From: Phosphoribacter sp037045045
GTDB taxonomy: Bacteria; Actinomycetota; Actinomycetes; Actinomycetales; Dermatophilaceae
Assembly: GCA_037045045.1 (NCBI GenBank)
Contig: JBAOHL010000005.1
Span: 558,001 to 622,000, forward strand
Direction: 5' to 3'
Length of the DNA: 64,000 nt
Position numbers and translations under genes: made by a program. The notes beneath the pieces are model-generated. The model saw only the letters and a list, made by a program, of their open reading frames with translations. It did no database searches and was not told where the DNA came from. Positions 7,789 to 16,442 of the stretch are shown piece after piece. The first letter of the stretch is position 1; every line of letters starts with the position of its first letter.

Positions 7789-9018
7789 TCAGCGGTCCCG
7801 TCGGGGTGGATGGTCAGCCGAGTCCGCTCGCACCTGCCGCCAACCGGTGTCCGTGCGGGCGGCCAAGCCGATCGTCTCCAACCGGCCGACACTTGCCATC
7901 GCCTCGGGCACCGTCACCCCAGCGTTGACGGCGAGCGCACCCACGTCCAGGCCCCGGCGGAAGGGCAGCGCGGCCAGGACTGCGCGGCATACCGGATCGA
8001 GCGTGTCATCGGGACGCTCGGGCCCCCGGCGCCGAGGTACGGTCCTGCCGTAACTGCCGACGAGTTCGAGCACCTCGTCGACGTCGGTGACGAGCACGGC
8101 ATACCCGTCCCGGCAGGCCTGATGACAGCCGGCAGACGTCGGCGAACGGACCGACCCGGGCACCACGCCGACTGGGCGCAGATGATCGGCGGCCGTCCGG
8201 GCGGTGTTCAAGGAACCGGACCGCAGTCCCGCCTCGACGACGACGGTGCCGGCTGTCATCGTCGCGATGAGGCGGTTGCGTTGCAGGAACCGCGTCCGGG
8301 TCGGGGCGCTGCCCGGAGGGACCTCGGCGACGACGGCGCCTTCGGCGGCGATCCGCGCGATCAGTGCGGCGTTGCGCGGTGGATAGGCGCGTTCGACCCC
8401 GCCGGCCAACACGGCGACCGTCGGACGTCCCACCGCCAGTGCTCCCTGGTGGGCGGCAGCGTCGATGCCGTATGCCGCTCCCGAGACGACGAGGAACCCG
8501 GACTCGGCGAGCCCCGCGGCCAGGTCGAGTGCGGTGGCCTCACCGTCCGCGGTGCTGGCCCGAGCACCGACGACGGCGATACCGCCCGCGCGCAGCTCGC
8601 CCAGGAGCCGGGCAGCCCCCCGGACGTACAGGCAGAAGGGAGGCGCCTCGAGGTCCTCCACCCCGATGGGCCAGAGCGGGTCCCTCGGCCCGAGGACAGT
8701 CGCGCCGCAACGCGTGGCCACGGCAAGATCCCGACCCGGGTCGAGCCCGGGCAGCCTGGTGCGGAAGCGGGCGAGCTGCCCCGCCGAGCCGAGGGTCACC
8801 GCGCGGAGGGCCTCGACGGGACCGAGTTTCGCGACGAGCGCCGTGGCCACGAGGTCACCGGGCTCGGCCAGGCGCGACCAGGCGACCCGGGCGAGCAGGT
8901 CGTCGTCGCAGGCCGCCCCTTCCGCCGCGGCCACGCTGCTGGCGACCGTGCCAGGACCGTTTAAGCCGTCAGTCCCGTTCCGGCCGTCACGCCCGTTGAT
9001 GCCGTCACGCCCGTTCAT
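7789..9018 (-). CDS. dprA: DNA processing protein DprA
   Basis: A 409-residue Rossmann-fold protein that loads RecA onto incoming single-stranded DNA in transformable bacteria. Typical blocks are present: AVVGARASTADGEATALDLA, the SGAAYGIDAAAHQGAL signature, LAGGVERAYPPRN and RNRLIATMTAGTVVVEAGL with a GSLNTARTA continuation. The C terminus has a winged-helix-like segment. The start ATG 9018 overlaps the comM stop as ATGA, which fixes it. The first 25 residues are a low-complexity Asn-Gly-Arg-Asp repeat encoded by an 18-bp tandem repeat. Competence is not proven here, since dprA is widespread. Confidence 0.95.
   Translation of the reverse strand: MNGRDGINGRDGRNGTDGLNGPGTVASSVAAAEGAACDDDLLARVAWSRLAEPGDLVATALVAKLGPVEALRAVTLGSAGQLARFRTRLPGLDPGRDLAVATRCGATVLGPRDPLWPIGVEDLEAPPFCLYVRGAARLLGELRAGGIAVVGARASTADGEATALDLAAGLAESGFLVVSGAAYGIDAAAHQGALAVGRPTVAVLAGGVERAYPPRNAALIARIAAEGAVVAEVPPGSAPTRTRFLQRNRLIATMTAGTVVVEAGLRSGSLNTARTAADHLRPVGVVPGSVRSPTSAGCHQACRDGYAVLVTDVDEVLELVGSYGRTVPRRRGPERPDDTLDPVCRAVLAALPFRRGLDVGALAVNAGVTVPEAMASVGRLETIGLAARTDTGWRQVRADSADHPPRRDR
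8957..9018. repeat. 18-bp tandem repeat at the dprA N terminus
   Basis: About three and a half imperfect copies of GCCGTCACGCCCGTTGAT lie at the 5-prime end of dprA and encode repeated NGRDG blocks ahead of the conserved domain. The period is a multiple of three, so slippage keeps the frame. Confidence 0.75.
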
Positions 9019-10553
9019 GCGGCCACCGCCGGCCGATGACGCAGGGCAAGCGCCATCCCCACGTCGGCCCGCGACGGCGCGGCCCTCCCTGCGAGATCGG
9101 CGACCGACCATGCGAGTCGCAGGCATCGGTCATACCCCCGCAACGACAGCTGCCCGCGGTCGACGGCTCGGTCGAGCTCGGCGGTGTACTCCCGGGGGAG
9201 CCGAAACGGTGCTGCTCGCAGCACAGTCCCGTCGATTCGCGCATTGACGATCGCCCCCTGCGCCCGCCATCGCTCGGCGGCAGCAGCGCGTGCGGAAGCC
9301 ACGCGGGCAGCGACCACGGCGCTGGTCTCGGCCGGCCCCGCGGCCAGCACCGCCCGAGAGGGCGCCGGCACCTGGACCTGCAGGTCTACCCGGTCGAGGA
9401 TGGGGCCGGCCAAGCGCGCGGCATAGGAGCGTCGTTGCAGCGGAGTGCACGAACAGGCGACGGCCTTGCCGTGGGCGTGTCCGCAAGGGCAAGGGTTGGC
9501 GGCGAGCACCAACTGGAATCGGCACGGGAATCGGTACCGGCCAGTCGCTCGGGCGACGAGAACCGTGCCGGACTCCATAGGCTGGCGAAGGGCCTGCATG
9601 ACGTTGGGCTTGAACTCCGGCGCCTCGTCGAGAAACAGCACCCCGCCGTGAGCGGCGGTGATCGCCCCCGGCGTCACCCACCCGCTGCCGCCGCCGATGA
9701 TCGAGGGCATCGACGCGCCGTGGTGAGGTGCCACGAAGGGCGCTCGGCGATGAAGCGCGTCGACGCCGTGATGCCCGCCGAGGACCGACTGGATCGCGGT
9801 GACCTCCAAGGCCGTCGCGTCGTCGAGATCCGGGAGCAGGCCGGGCAGTCGCTCGGCGAGCATCGACTTGCCGGCCCCAGGCGGGCCGACGAGGTACACA
9901 TGATGGCTTCCGGCAGCCGCGACCTCCAATGCCATCCGAGCCTCGTGTTGGCCCAGGACGTCGGCGAGGTCCGGCCAGCGCGGCTCGGGCGCCCTCTGTG
10001 CGGGTGGCTCGGGGATCGGCTCCGGACGCTGCCCACGAGCGATCCTCCGATAACGCTCGACGAGCTCGGCGAGATGGGCGACCGGATGCACCCGGGCACC
10101 GGAGACGAGCCGCGCCTCGGTCGCGTTACCGACGGGGACGACCACGTGGCGCCCACCGGCCCGTACCGCGGCGAGCACGACCGGCAGCACCCCTGGCACG
10201 GCCCGTACGGTCGCGTCCAGACCGAGCTCCCCGACGTGGACGACGTCACGGACCACGTGGACCGGGATCTCGCCGGCCGCCGCGAGCACCGCCACGGCGA
10301 TGCCGAGGTCGAATCGGCTGCCGATCTTGCGTTCCGACGCCGGTGAGAGGTTGACGGTGATGCGGCGCATGGGGATGGGGTGGCCGCAGTTGGACCCGGC
10401 GGCCCGGATGCGGTCCGGGGCTTGCCCGCATGCCGAGTCGGCCAACCCGACGACGGAGAACGACGGCAACCCCGGCGCGACGTCGGCCTCCACCCCGACT
10501 GCGAAACCCTCCACCCCGCGCAGCCCGCCCGCGCGAGTACAGCCGAGCGCCAC
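9015..10553 (-). CDS. comM: YifB/ComM family Mg-chelatase-like AAA+ ATPase
   Basis: 512 residues with the full ComM layout: N-terminal ChlI-like domain (GLPSFSVVGLADSA, then RITVNLSPA), Walker A GPPGAGKSM near residue 228, Walker B VLFLDEAPEF, the Cys-rich NPCPCGHAHGKAVACSC, and the C-terminal Mg-chelatase-associated domain ending in SRADVGMALALRHR. In naturally transformable Gram-negatives ComM is a branch-migration helicase for homologous recombination. GTG 10553 directly abuts the yraN stop, and the 3-prime end overlaps dprA by four bases, so yraN-comM-dprA is one transcription unit. Confidence 0.94.
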   Translation of the reverse strand: MALGCTRAGGLRGVEGFAVGVEADVAPGLPSFSVVGLADSACGQAPDRIRAAGSNCGHPIPMRRITVNLSPASERKIGSRFDLGIAVAVLAAAGEIPVHVVRDVVHVGELGLDATVRAVPGVLPVVLAAVRAGGRHVVVPVGNATEARLVSGARVHPVAHLAELVERYRRIARGQRPEPIPEPPAQRAPEPRWPDLADVLGQHEARMALEVAAAGSHHVYLVGPPGAGKSMLAERLPGLLPDLDDATALEVTAIQSVLGGHHGVDALHRRAPFVAPHHGASMPSIIGGGSGWVTPGAITAAHGGVLFLDEAPEFKPNVMQALRQPMESGTVLVARATGRYRFPCRFQLVLAANPCPCGHAHGKAVACSCTPLQRRSYAARLAGPILDRVDLQVQVPAPSRAVLAAGPAETSAVVAARVASARAAAAERWRAQGAIVNARIDGTVLRAAPFRLPREYTAELDRAVDRGQLSLRGYDRCLRLAWSVADLAGRAAPSRADVGMALALRHRPAVAA

Positions 10554-10937
10554 CTAGGCCACCCCCCGCAGATGGTCGACGACGCAAGGGCCCGAGCGCG
10601 GCCGGAACACGCCGACGACGTCGACCCTCAGATTGTCGAACCCGCCACCGCGTTGCGCCACCCACGCCGCGGCGAGCCGGCGCAGACGGGCGAGCTTGGC
10701 CACCGTGATCGCCTCGACCGGCGACCCGTATGCCGTGCCGCGGCGGGTCTTGACCTCGCAAACGACGAGGACCTCCCCGTCACGGGCGACGAGGTCGATC
10801 TCGCCGATCTCGCACCTCCAGTTGCGCTCGAGAACGACGAGCCCTTGATCGCGCAAGTACCTCTCGGCGATCCGTTCTCCGTACCCGCCGACCGCTACGG
10901 CGAGCCGGTGCGGCATACCGACCGGGGGTGAGTCCAT
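10554..10937 (-). CDS. YraN/UPF0102 family endonuclease-like protein
   Basis: 127 residues. The conserved core is GERIAERYLRDQGLVVLERN followed by GEIDLVARDGEVLVVCEVK, which carries the E...D...ExK pattern of the restriction-endonuclease-like fold. YraN proteins resemble Holliday-junction resolvases, but their function is not established. The gene is the first of the yraN-comM-dprA unit. The start could be 10937 or the internal ATG 21 bases further in; the longer form is given. Confidence 0.88.
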   Translation of the reverse strand: MDSPPVGMPHRLAVAVGGYGERIAERYLRDQGLVVLERNWRCEIGEIDLVARDGEVLVVCEVKTRRGTAYGSPVEAITVAKLARLRRLAAAWVAQRGGGFDNLRVDVVGVFRPRSGPCVVDHLRGVA

Positions 10938-11063
10938 GTGGTCCAGCCTGGGTGAGACCCACCCGGATGCCCAGGACAGGCTCGGGTCCTGTGGACGGTG
11001 GGACGGTCCACCGAAGGGGTGTGGACGAGGATTCGGGCCCCCGCCCGCGAGTGCCCAGCGCGA

Positions 11064-11369
11064 TTACGCCGGTGGCTCCAGCTCGGACTTGGGCAGTTCC
11101 TCGATGTTGACGTCCTTGAACGTCACCACCCGAACCGACTTGACGAACCTGGCCGGGCGGTAGATGTCCCACACCCACGCGTCGCTCATCGTCACGTCGA
11201 AAAACACCTCCCCGCCATCGGAGCGGACCTTCATGTCCACCGAATTGCACAGGTAGAAGCGTCGTTCCGTCTCGACGACGTGGGTGAACAGCGACACGAC
11301 GTCGCGGTACTCGCGGTAGAGCGCGAGCTCTTGCTCGGTCTCGTACTGCTCCAGGTCCTCGCTGCTCAT
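11064..11369 (-). CDS. DUF2469 family protein
   Basis: 101 residues, strongly acidic at the N terminus (MSSEDLEQYETEQELALYRE), with the actinobacteria-specific block VVETERRFYLCNSVDM and the aromatic SDAWVWDIYRPARFV. The family is small, conserved in Actinobacteria and has no known function. It sits immediately after rnhB, whose stop overlaps its ATG (ATGA at 11366-11369), the standard arrangement. No catalytic motif is obvious. Confidence 0.93.
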   Translation of the reverse strand: MSSEDLEQYETEQELALYREYRDVVSLFTHVVETERRFYLCNSVDMKVRSDGGEVFFDVTMSDAWVWDIYRPARFVKSVRVVTFKDVNIEELPKSELEPPA

Positions 11370-12160
11370 CCCTGCGCGCTCTCCGTCGTGGGCCACATCC
11401 TCGGTTCGCTCCGTTCTACCACCGCGGCCGGGGTGCGACCCAGTCGCCACGACCGCCGGTGCAGGTCGCATGGCCCCCATGCGTCGAGAGCGTCGAGGTG
11501 CTCGGGCGCGGCATACCCCTTGTTCTCGACCCATCCGTATGCCGGGTGGCTCTCGTGCAGCGCGACCATGAGCGCGTCCCGCTCGACCTTGGCGAGCACC
11601 GACGCGGCGGCTACCGAGGAGCACCGCAGATCGGCCTTGACCATCGTCGTCACTAGCGGAGCAGGCCGCGGCGGGGTGGACAGGGTCGGCGTGGACAGGG
11701 TCGGGTCTGGCGGATCGGGCCGATCCGTCTCGGACGGCTCGACCAGGGCGAACAGTCCGACCCGGTCCGGGGGGGTGAGCCAGTCGTGGTTGCCGTCGAG
11801 GATGACGAGGTCCGGCTCCACCGGCAGGGCCGACAGGGCGCGGTGGCCGGCCAGCCGCAGGGCGGCGATGATGCCCACCCGGTCGATCTCCTCGTTGCTC
11901 GCGTGGCCGACGGCATACGCGAGCGACCACCGACGGATCCTCGGGACCATACGCTCTCGATGCGCCGGGGTGAGCAGCTTGGAGTCGCGGACGCCGCTGG
12001 GTGCTGATCGACAGGACTCGTCGATGACGACGACCCCGACCGTGACCGGGCCGGCGAGCGCGCCGCGGCCGACTTCGTCCATCCCGGCGAGCACGGGGTA
12101 GCCGTCGCGTTGCAGAGCCCGCTCGACCCGCAACGACGGCTTCCTGCTCCCGGCCGCCAT
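11366..12160 (-). CDS. rnhB: Ribonuclease HII with a Pro/Thr-rich insertion
   Basis: 264 residues. The HII motif AGMDEVGRGALAGPV supplies the first acidic residues, with further acidics in VILDGNHDW and the late Asp/Glu helix (VLAKVERDALM). The enzyme removes ribonucleotides from RNA-DNA duplexes. Between NHDWLTPPDRVGLFALVEPS and PLVTTMVKADLRC is a roughly 27-residue insertion of Asp, Pro and Thr (PDPTLSTPTLSTPPRPAP), encoded by a short direct repeat around GTGGACAGGGTCGG. The start is ATG 12160, just after lepB2. Confidence 0.94.
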   Translation of the reverse strand: MAAGSRKPSLRVERALQRDGYPVLAGMDEVGRGALAGPVTVGVVVIDESCRSAPSGVRDSKLLTPAHRERMVPRIRRWSLAYAVGHASNEEIDRVGIIAALRLAGHRALSALPVEPDLVILDGNHDWLTPPDRVGLFALVEPSETDRPDPPDPTLSTPTLSTPPRPAPLVTTMVKADLRCSSVAAASVLAKVERDALMVALHESHPAYGWVENKGYAAPEHLDALDAWGPCDLHRRSWRLGRTPAAVVERSEPRMWPTTESAQG

Positions 12161-12167
12161 CGACGGC

Positions 12168-13073
12168 TCAGGGGGTTCCGGTGGCCACCGGGGCGCTGCC
12201 GACCCCGGCCCCGGGAGCTCGGCTCGACGAGGACGGCAGCGCCGGGGGCGTGGCCGGGACCGAACCGAACACGCGCTCGGGCGCGGCCAGCCAGGTGATG
12301 TGGTCCACCGGCCAGACGACGGCGACCGCGCGACCGGTGATCTTGTCGATCGGGATCGACCCCTTCGCGCCGGTGCCGTCGTCATGCAGCCGCGAGTCGG
12401 AGGAGTCGCTGCGGTGATCGCCCATGACCCACACCCGGCCCATCGGGACGGTGATGGAGAACGGCGCTCGCCCGCCACCGGGGGTGTCACCCGGCTTGAG
12501 GTACGGCTCGGAGATCGCCACCCCGTTGACGGTGACCTTGCCCTCCTTGTCGCAGCAGGCCACGTGGTCGCCGGGCAATCCGATGATGCGCTTGATGAGG
12601 TGGTCGTTGGAGTCGTCGGGCGCCAGGCCGAGGAAGACCAACAGCCGACTCACCGGGCTGCGGGGCACCTCGGGCAGCTCACCGAGCCAATGGTCGGGGT
12701 CGGTGAACACGACCACATCCCCGCGCGACAGGGCGACGAACCTCGGGGTGAGCTTGCTGACGACGACCCGGTCGTCGCGCACGAGGGTGTTCTCCATCGA
12801 CCCGGAGGGGATGTGGAACGGCTGCACGAGGAAGGACTTGACCACGAGGGACAGCACCATCGCGGAGCCCAGAACGATGGCCAGCTCGCGCAGCCCGGCC
12901 CAGATCGCCTCGCCGAGAGACCGGCCGGAAGGTTCGTCCTGCTCCAGTCCCGCCCCCTCGGCCTCGGGCTTGGCCGACTCCTGCGGGTCGGCCTCGGACG
13001 CCTCGGGCTCCAGGGTGGACGCCCGGGCCTTGTCGGCAGCGCGTTCGGCGGGCCCGGTTGGCTCGATGGGCAT
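12168..13073 (-). CDS. lepB: Signal peptidase I, second copy
   Basis: 301 residues. An acidic cytoplasmic N terminus of about 65 residues precedes one transmembrane segment (LAIVLGSAMVLSLVVKSFLV). The catalytic Ser lies in PFHIPSGSMENTL and the Lys in HLIKRIIGLPGDHVACCD; GDHRSDSSDSRLHD is the box E motif. It cleaves signal peptides of exported proteins on the outer face of the membrane. A Ser/Ala/Pro tail extends past the domain. Its ATG overlaps the stop of the adjacent lepB copy by one base. Tandem signal peptidases in this place are normal in actinobacteria. Confidence 0.95.
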   Translation of the reverse strand: MPIEPTGPAERAADKARASTLEPEASEADPQESAKPEAEGAGLEQDEPSGRSLGEAIWAGLRELAIVLGSAMVLSLVVKSFLVQPFHIPSGSMENTLVRDDRVVVSKLTPRFVALSRGDVVVFTDPDHWLGELPEVPRSPVSRLLVFLGLAPDDSNDHLIKRIIGLPGDHVACCDKEGKVTVNGVAISEPYLKPGDTPGGGRAPFSITVPMGRVWVMGDHRSDSSDSRLHDDGTGAKGSIPIDKITGRAVAVVWPVDHITWLAAPERVFGSVPATPPALPSSSSRAPGAGVGSAPVATGTP

Positions 13074-13738
13074 CAGTGCGCTGCTCCGGTGGGTATCTCG
13101 ACGGCGACCCGGGGGGCGTCGGTGATCGTGCCGACCCGGTCGAGCGGCCAGTATCGCACCCACACCCGTCCGATCACGTCGTCGAGAGGCACCATGCCCC
13201 CGCCGGGGTAGCCCAACCGCGAGCGAGAATCGCCCGACTGGCTGCGGTGGTCGCCCATGACCCAGATCCGACCCGCGGGCACGACGACGTCGAAGCGGAT
13301 GTCACTGGCCGCCTCGCCGGGGTAACGGTAGGGCTCCACGAGCGGTATGCCGTTGACGGTGACCGACCCGGTCGCGTCGCAACACGCCACCCGATCACCC
13401 GGCATACCGATGACGCGCTTGACGTAGTCGGTCCCGGTGTCGAACGAGAACAGCGAGGCGATCGAACGCAGCACCTGACCTACGCCGCCCCCGCTCGACT
13501 CCCCGCTCGCGCCGAACGAGGTGGTGCCGTCGAAAACGACGAGGTCGCCGCGCTGGATCGAAGGACCGCGGTGCAGGCGGCTGACGAGGATGCGGTCGCC
13601 GGGCTCCAGCGTCGGCTGCATCGAGGTCGACGGCACGGAGAAGGACTGGACGAGCAGCCCGCGCACCGCGGCCATGACCAGCAGGGCTGCCCCGATGGCC
13701 AGCAGCCAGCGCCCGCGCCGGCGTGGGGAGAGGGTCAC
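13073..13738 (-). CDS. lepB: Signal peptidase I, first copy
   Basis: 221 residues, shorter than its neighbour. The start GTG 13738 was chosen because it gives a short basic leader (SPRRRGRW) directly before the transmembrane segment LLAIGAALLVMAAVRGLLV and lies 19 bases after the rplS stop. The open frame extends upstream but would overlap rplS. Catalytic Ser is in SFSVPSTSMQPTL, Lys in DYVKRVIGMPGDRVACCD, and box E is MGDHRSQSGDSRS. A Gly/Ser-rich insertion (GASGESSGGGVGQ) lies between the two catalytic residues. Confidence 0.93.
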   Translation of the reverse strand: MTLSPRRRGRWLLAIGAALLVMAAVRGLLVQSFSVPSTSMQPTLEPGDRILVSRLHRGPSIQRGDLVVFDGTTSFGASGESSGGGVGQVLRSIASLFSFDTGTDYVKRVIGMPGDRVACCDATGSVTVNGIPLVEPYRYPGEAASDIRFDVVVPAGRIWVMGDHRSQSGDSRSRLGYPGGGMVPLDDVIGRVWVRYWPLDRVGTITDAPRVAVEIPTGAAH

Positions 13739-13757
13739 GAGCCGCTCGGGCCGAGTG

Positions 13758-14186
13758 TCACTCGGCTGTGGGCTCCGCCGCGCCGGGCGCCTTGGCCTTG
13801 GCGCCGGTCTTGGTGGCGGCCTTGTCGCCGTCCTTGACGACCGTGACGCGCTTCTCCTTGATCTTGGCGGCCTTGCCGCGCAGATCGCGAAGGTAGTACA
13901 GCTTGGCCCGGCGGACGTCGCCCCGGGTGAGCACCTCGATCTTGTCGATGATCGGGGTGTGCAGCGGGAAAGTCCGCTCGACGCCGACTCCGAACGACAC
14001 CTTGCGGACGGTGAACGTCTCGCCGATGCCGCCACCGTGTCGACGGATCACCACACCCTGGAAGACCTGGATGCGGGAGCGGGTGCCTTCGATGACCTTG
14101 ACGTGGACCTTCAAGGTGTCGCCGGCGCGGAAGTCCGGGTGGTCGCTGCGCAGGGACGTCTTGTCGACGTCGTCGAGCCGGTGCAT
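13758..14186 (-). CDS. rplS: 50S ribosomal protein L19
   Basis: 142 residues. FRAGDTLKVHVKVIEGTRSR, FQGVVIRRHGGGIGETFTVR and RRAKLYYLRDLRGKAAKIKE are classic L19 blocks at the 30S-50S interface. A Lys/Ala/Glu tail (KAATKTGAKAKAPGAAEPT) adds about 25 residues. Start ATG 14186 gives the usual MHRLDDVDKTSL. The gene precedes the two signal peptidase genes. The 232 bases upstream, to the divergent membrane-protein gene, must contain its promoter. Confidence 0.97.
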   Translation of the reverse strand: MHRLDDVDKTSLRSDHPDFRAGDTLKVHVKVIEGTRSRIQVFQGVVIRRHGGGIGETFTVRKVSFGVGVERTFPLHTPIIDKIEVLTRGDVRRAKLYYLRDLRGKAAKIKEKRVTVVKDGDKAATKTGAKAKAPGAAEPTAE

Positions 14187-14418
14187 GACACGTTCGCTTT
14201 CTCGCGGCGCCACAGGTCGCCTCGGGTCCGCCTGGATGCCCAGGCTGGTGGGGTATGCCGTCCGGACGGCCGCGCGCGGACCGTTGGCCGGCGAACCGGG
14301 CCACGGCTGCGCTCCCCCTGTGGCAGGGGCACGTGTGGCGCCGGACGCAACGGCCCAGTCTGCCAGAGCCCCGGGCGCCCCGCGAAATCGACGCCACGCG
14401 CTCGCGTACCGTGTCGGT

Positions 14419-14763
14419 ATGTCCGCCGCCTCGACGACTCCGCGAGTGCCCTCGTGGCTCACCCCGGTCCGCGTCGTTGTCGGCGGCCTCATGGCGTGCT
14501 TCGTCGGGTACTACTTCGTCGCGCTGGAGGACATGCGCACCGATTCCTGCATGGGCCGATGCCTGAGCCAGTACGAGCTCACCGCGGTCCGCCTCGGCGG
14601 CTACGGGTTGCTGGGGCTCGCCGTCGTGCTCCTGCCAGGCGTGCTGCTGGTGCGCCGACGGGGCTGGCTCGGCTGGTTCGCCCTGGGGTGGGCTCTCGCC
14701 TTCGTCGTATTGCTCGTCGCTGTGGATCAGCTCATGGGTAAGGCGGTGGCGGTCCCACGGTGA
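14419..14763 (+). CDS. Small membrane protein of unknown function
   Basis: 114 residues with three predicted membrane segments: VRVVVGGLMACFVGYYFVAL, GGYGLLGLAVVLLPGVLLV and WFALGWALAFVVLLVAVD. Between the first two is a short loop with two Cys (RTDSCMGRCLSQYEL), which may form a disulfide outside the membrane. It lies alone on the plus strand between trmD and rplS, convergent with trmD. I do not recognise the family. The ATG at 14419 gives a plausible cytosolic leader. Confidence 0.65.
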   Translation: MSAASTTPRVPSWLTPVRVVVGGLMACFVGYYFVALEDMRTDSCMGRCLSQYELTAVRLGGYGLLGLAVVLLPGVLLVRRRGWLGWFALGWALAFVVLLVAVDQLMGKAVAVPR

Positions 14764-14802
14764 CCGCCTGCTGAGCGCCTGGCGACGCTCGAATGGGGCC
14801 GG

Positions 14803-15501
14803 TCAGCGGGGCGGTGCAAGATCGGGCCGCTCGACCCTCGTGCGCTCGATGCGCTGCTGCTGGCGCCACCGGGCGATCGCCGCGTGGTTTCCGCCGAGGA
14901 GGATCTCGGGGACGTCGAGTCCCCGCCACGACGCGGGCTTGGTGTAGACCGGGTACTCCAGCAGCCCGTCCTCGTGCGACTCCTCGACGAGCGACTCCGC
15001 GTTCCCGAGCACCCCAGGCAACAGCCGGGCGACCGCCTCGACGACGACGAGGACCGCGACCTCTCCCCCGCCGACGACGTAGTCGCCGAGTGAGACGCGA
15101 GTGAGCGGCATCCGGGCATCGGCGTATGTCAGCACCCGTTCGTCGATACCTTCGTATCGACCACACGCGAAAGCCAGCCAGGGCGCGTCAGCGAACTGTC
15201 GTGCCATGGCTTGGGTGAACGGCCTGCCGGACGGGGTGGGCACGATCAGGTGCGGTTTCGCCCCGCCCGCGCCCGAGGCGACCAGCGCGTCGAGGGCCTC
15301 GCCCCACGGTTCCGGGCGCATGACCATGCCGGCCCCTCCGCCGTACGGGGTGTCGTCGACGGACCGATGGCGGTCGCGGGAGAACCCCCGCAAGTCGTGC
15401 AGCCGCACGTCGAGCAACCCGCGCTCGCGAGCCTTGCCAATGAGCGACAGCTGCAGCGGCGCGAGGTACTCGGGGAAGATCGTCACGATGTCGACGCGCA
15501 C
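14803..15501 (-). CDS. trmD: tRNA (guanine-37-N1)-methyltransferase
   Basis: 232 residues. The start MRVDIVTIFPEYLAPL, the VDDTPYGGGAGMVMRPEP block, and the trefoil-knot SAM site (ACGRYEGIDERVL, SLGDYVVGGGEVAVLV) identify TrmD, which methylates G37 next to the anticodon and prevents frameshifting. It lies three bases after rimM. The order rpsP-khpA-rimM-trmD-rplS is the conserved actinobacterial ribosome-assembly operon. Confidence 0.97.
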   Translation of the reverse strand: MRVDIVTIFPEYLAPLQLSLIGKARERGLLDVRLHDLRGFSRDRHRSVDDTPYGGGAGMVMRPEPWGEALDALVASGAGGAKPHLIVPTPSGRPFTQAMARQFADAPWLAFACGRYEGIDERVLTYADARMPLTRVSLGDYVVGGGEVAVLVVVEAVARLLPGVLGNAESLVEESHEDGLLEYPVYTKPASWRGLDVPEILLGGNHAAIARWRQQQRIERTRVERPDLAPPR

Positions 15502-15504
15502 GAC

Positions 15505-16164
15505 TCAGAACTCCAACAGTCCGGCCGGCGGGTCGACCACGACGCAGCCGCCGGCGATGTCGACGGTGGGGACGAGCGCCGACACGAACGGCACGTATGC
15601 CGTGTGGCCGTCCTCGAGGGTCAGGACGAGCCGGTCTTGACCGGGCCCGATGTCCAGACCGGCCACCGTCCCGAGGCGGGACCCGTCCGGGCGGACGGCG
15701 GACAAACCGACGAGTTGCTCCTCGTACCACGCGTCGGCCGGTTGGTCGGCCTCGAGCGGGTCCTCGGCGTCGGGGGTGCGCGCCAGCACGTGGGCGCCCC
15801 GCAGCCCCTCGGCCCCGGTTCGGTCGGGGATGCCGTCGAAGGCCACGAGCCAGCGCCCGTTGTGGTGTCGCGCCGACCGAACGACGAGCGTATGCGGGAT
15901 GCCGCTTCCGGGCGGGGCCTGGGTCCCCAGCGTCGCCCCGACGGCGAAGCGGTTGCCCGGGTCGTCGGTGTGCAGCCGAAGCGTGACCTCGCCGCGGATG
16001 CCGTGTGGCTTGCCGATCCGGGCGACGATCCGTGCCCCGTCGAACTCGATCGAGCCGGGCGCCTCAGGGGGCGTGCCGGTGGTCCGGTCGGCCGGCAACG
16101 ACCCTGGAGAGGCACCCCGGTTCGCGGCGCCTTCGCCCTGTTCGCCGTCCGGGCCGGGGGTCAT
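15505..16164 (-). CDS. rimM: 16S rRNA processing protein RimM
   Basis: 219 residues. The RimM domain begins with RIVARIGKPHGIRGEVTLRL, continues with the WLVAFDGIPDRTGAEGLRG segment, and a C-terminal PRC-barrel (WYEEQLVGLSAV to VPFVSALVPTVDIAGGCVVV). It assists 30S head assembly and binds S19. The first 40 residues are a Gly/Pro/Ala-rich extension whose need is doubtful; a later start is possible, but no better in-frame ATG is evident. The gene is followed by trmD after three bases. Confidence 0.94.
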   Translation of the reverse strand: MTPGPDGEQGEGAANRGASPGSLPADRTTGTPPEAPGSIEFDGARIVARIGKPHGIRGEVTLRLHTDDPGNRFAVGATLGTQAPPGSGIPHTLVVRSARHHNGRWLVAFDGIPDRTGAEGLRGAHVLARTPDAEDPLEADQPADAWYEEQLVGLSAVRPDGSRLGTVAGLDIGPGQDRLVLTLEDGHTAYVPFVSALVPTVDIAGGCVVVDPPAGLLEF

Positions 16165-16196
16165 GTCGGGCGACGCCGTCGGTTCGGTCCGACGGC

Positions 16197-16442
16197 TCAG
16201 CGCCGGTCGGTGTCGACGATGTCGACGCGAACGTTCCCGCCGCCGGCCAAAGCGGCGACGACGGTCCGCAGGGCGCTCGCGGTGCGCCCGGACCGCCCGA
16301 TGACCCGACCGAGATCGTCCGGATGGACGCGGACCTCGAGCAGCTCGCCCCGGCGCAGTTCCTTGTGGCGAACAAGCACCGCGTCGTCGTGGTCAACGAT
16401 GCCCTTGACGAGGTGTTCCAACGCTTCGGCGAGCACGCTCAC
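16197..16442 (-). CDS. khpA: KH-domain RNA-binding protein KhpA
   Basis: 81 residues. A single type II KH domain with the RNA-binding loop IGRSGRTASALRTVV, the common signature of the KhpA/YlqC family found next to rpsP. KhpA binds RNA, often with KhpB, and influences cell division and small-RNA function in Firmicutes; the role here is inferred. The ATG overlaps the rpsP stop by four bases, so translation is probably coupled. Confidence 0.95.
   Translation of the reverse strand: MSVLAEALEHLVKGIVDHDDAVLVRHKELRRGELLEVRVHPDDLGRVIGRSGRTASALRTVVAALAGGGNVRVDIVDTDRR

Noticed and set aside
13739..14035. Upstream extension of the first signal peptidase gene.
   Set aside because: It would overlap almost the whole rplS 3-prime half and is Arg/Ser/Pro-rich, unlike a signal peptidase leader; GTG 13738 directly precedes the membrane segment.
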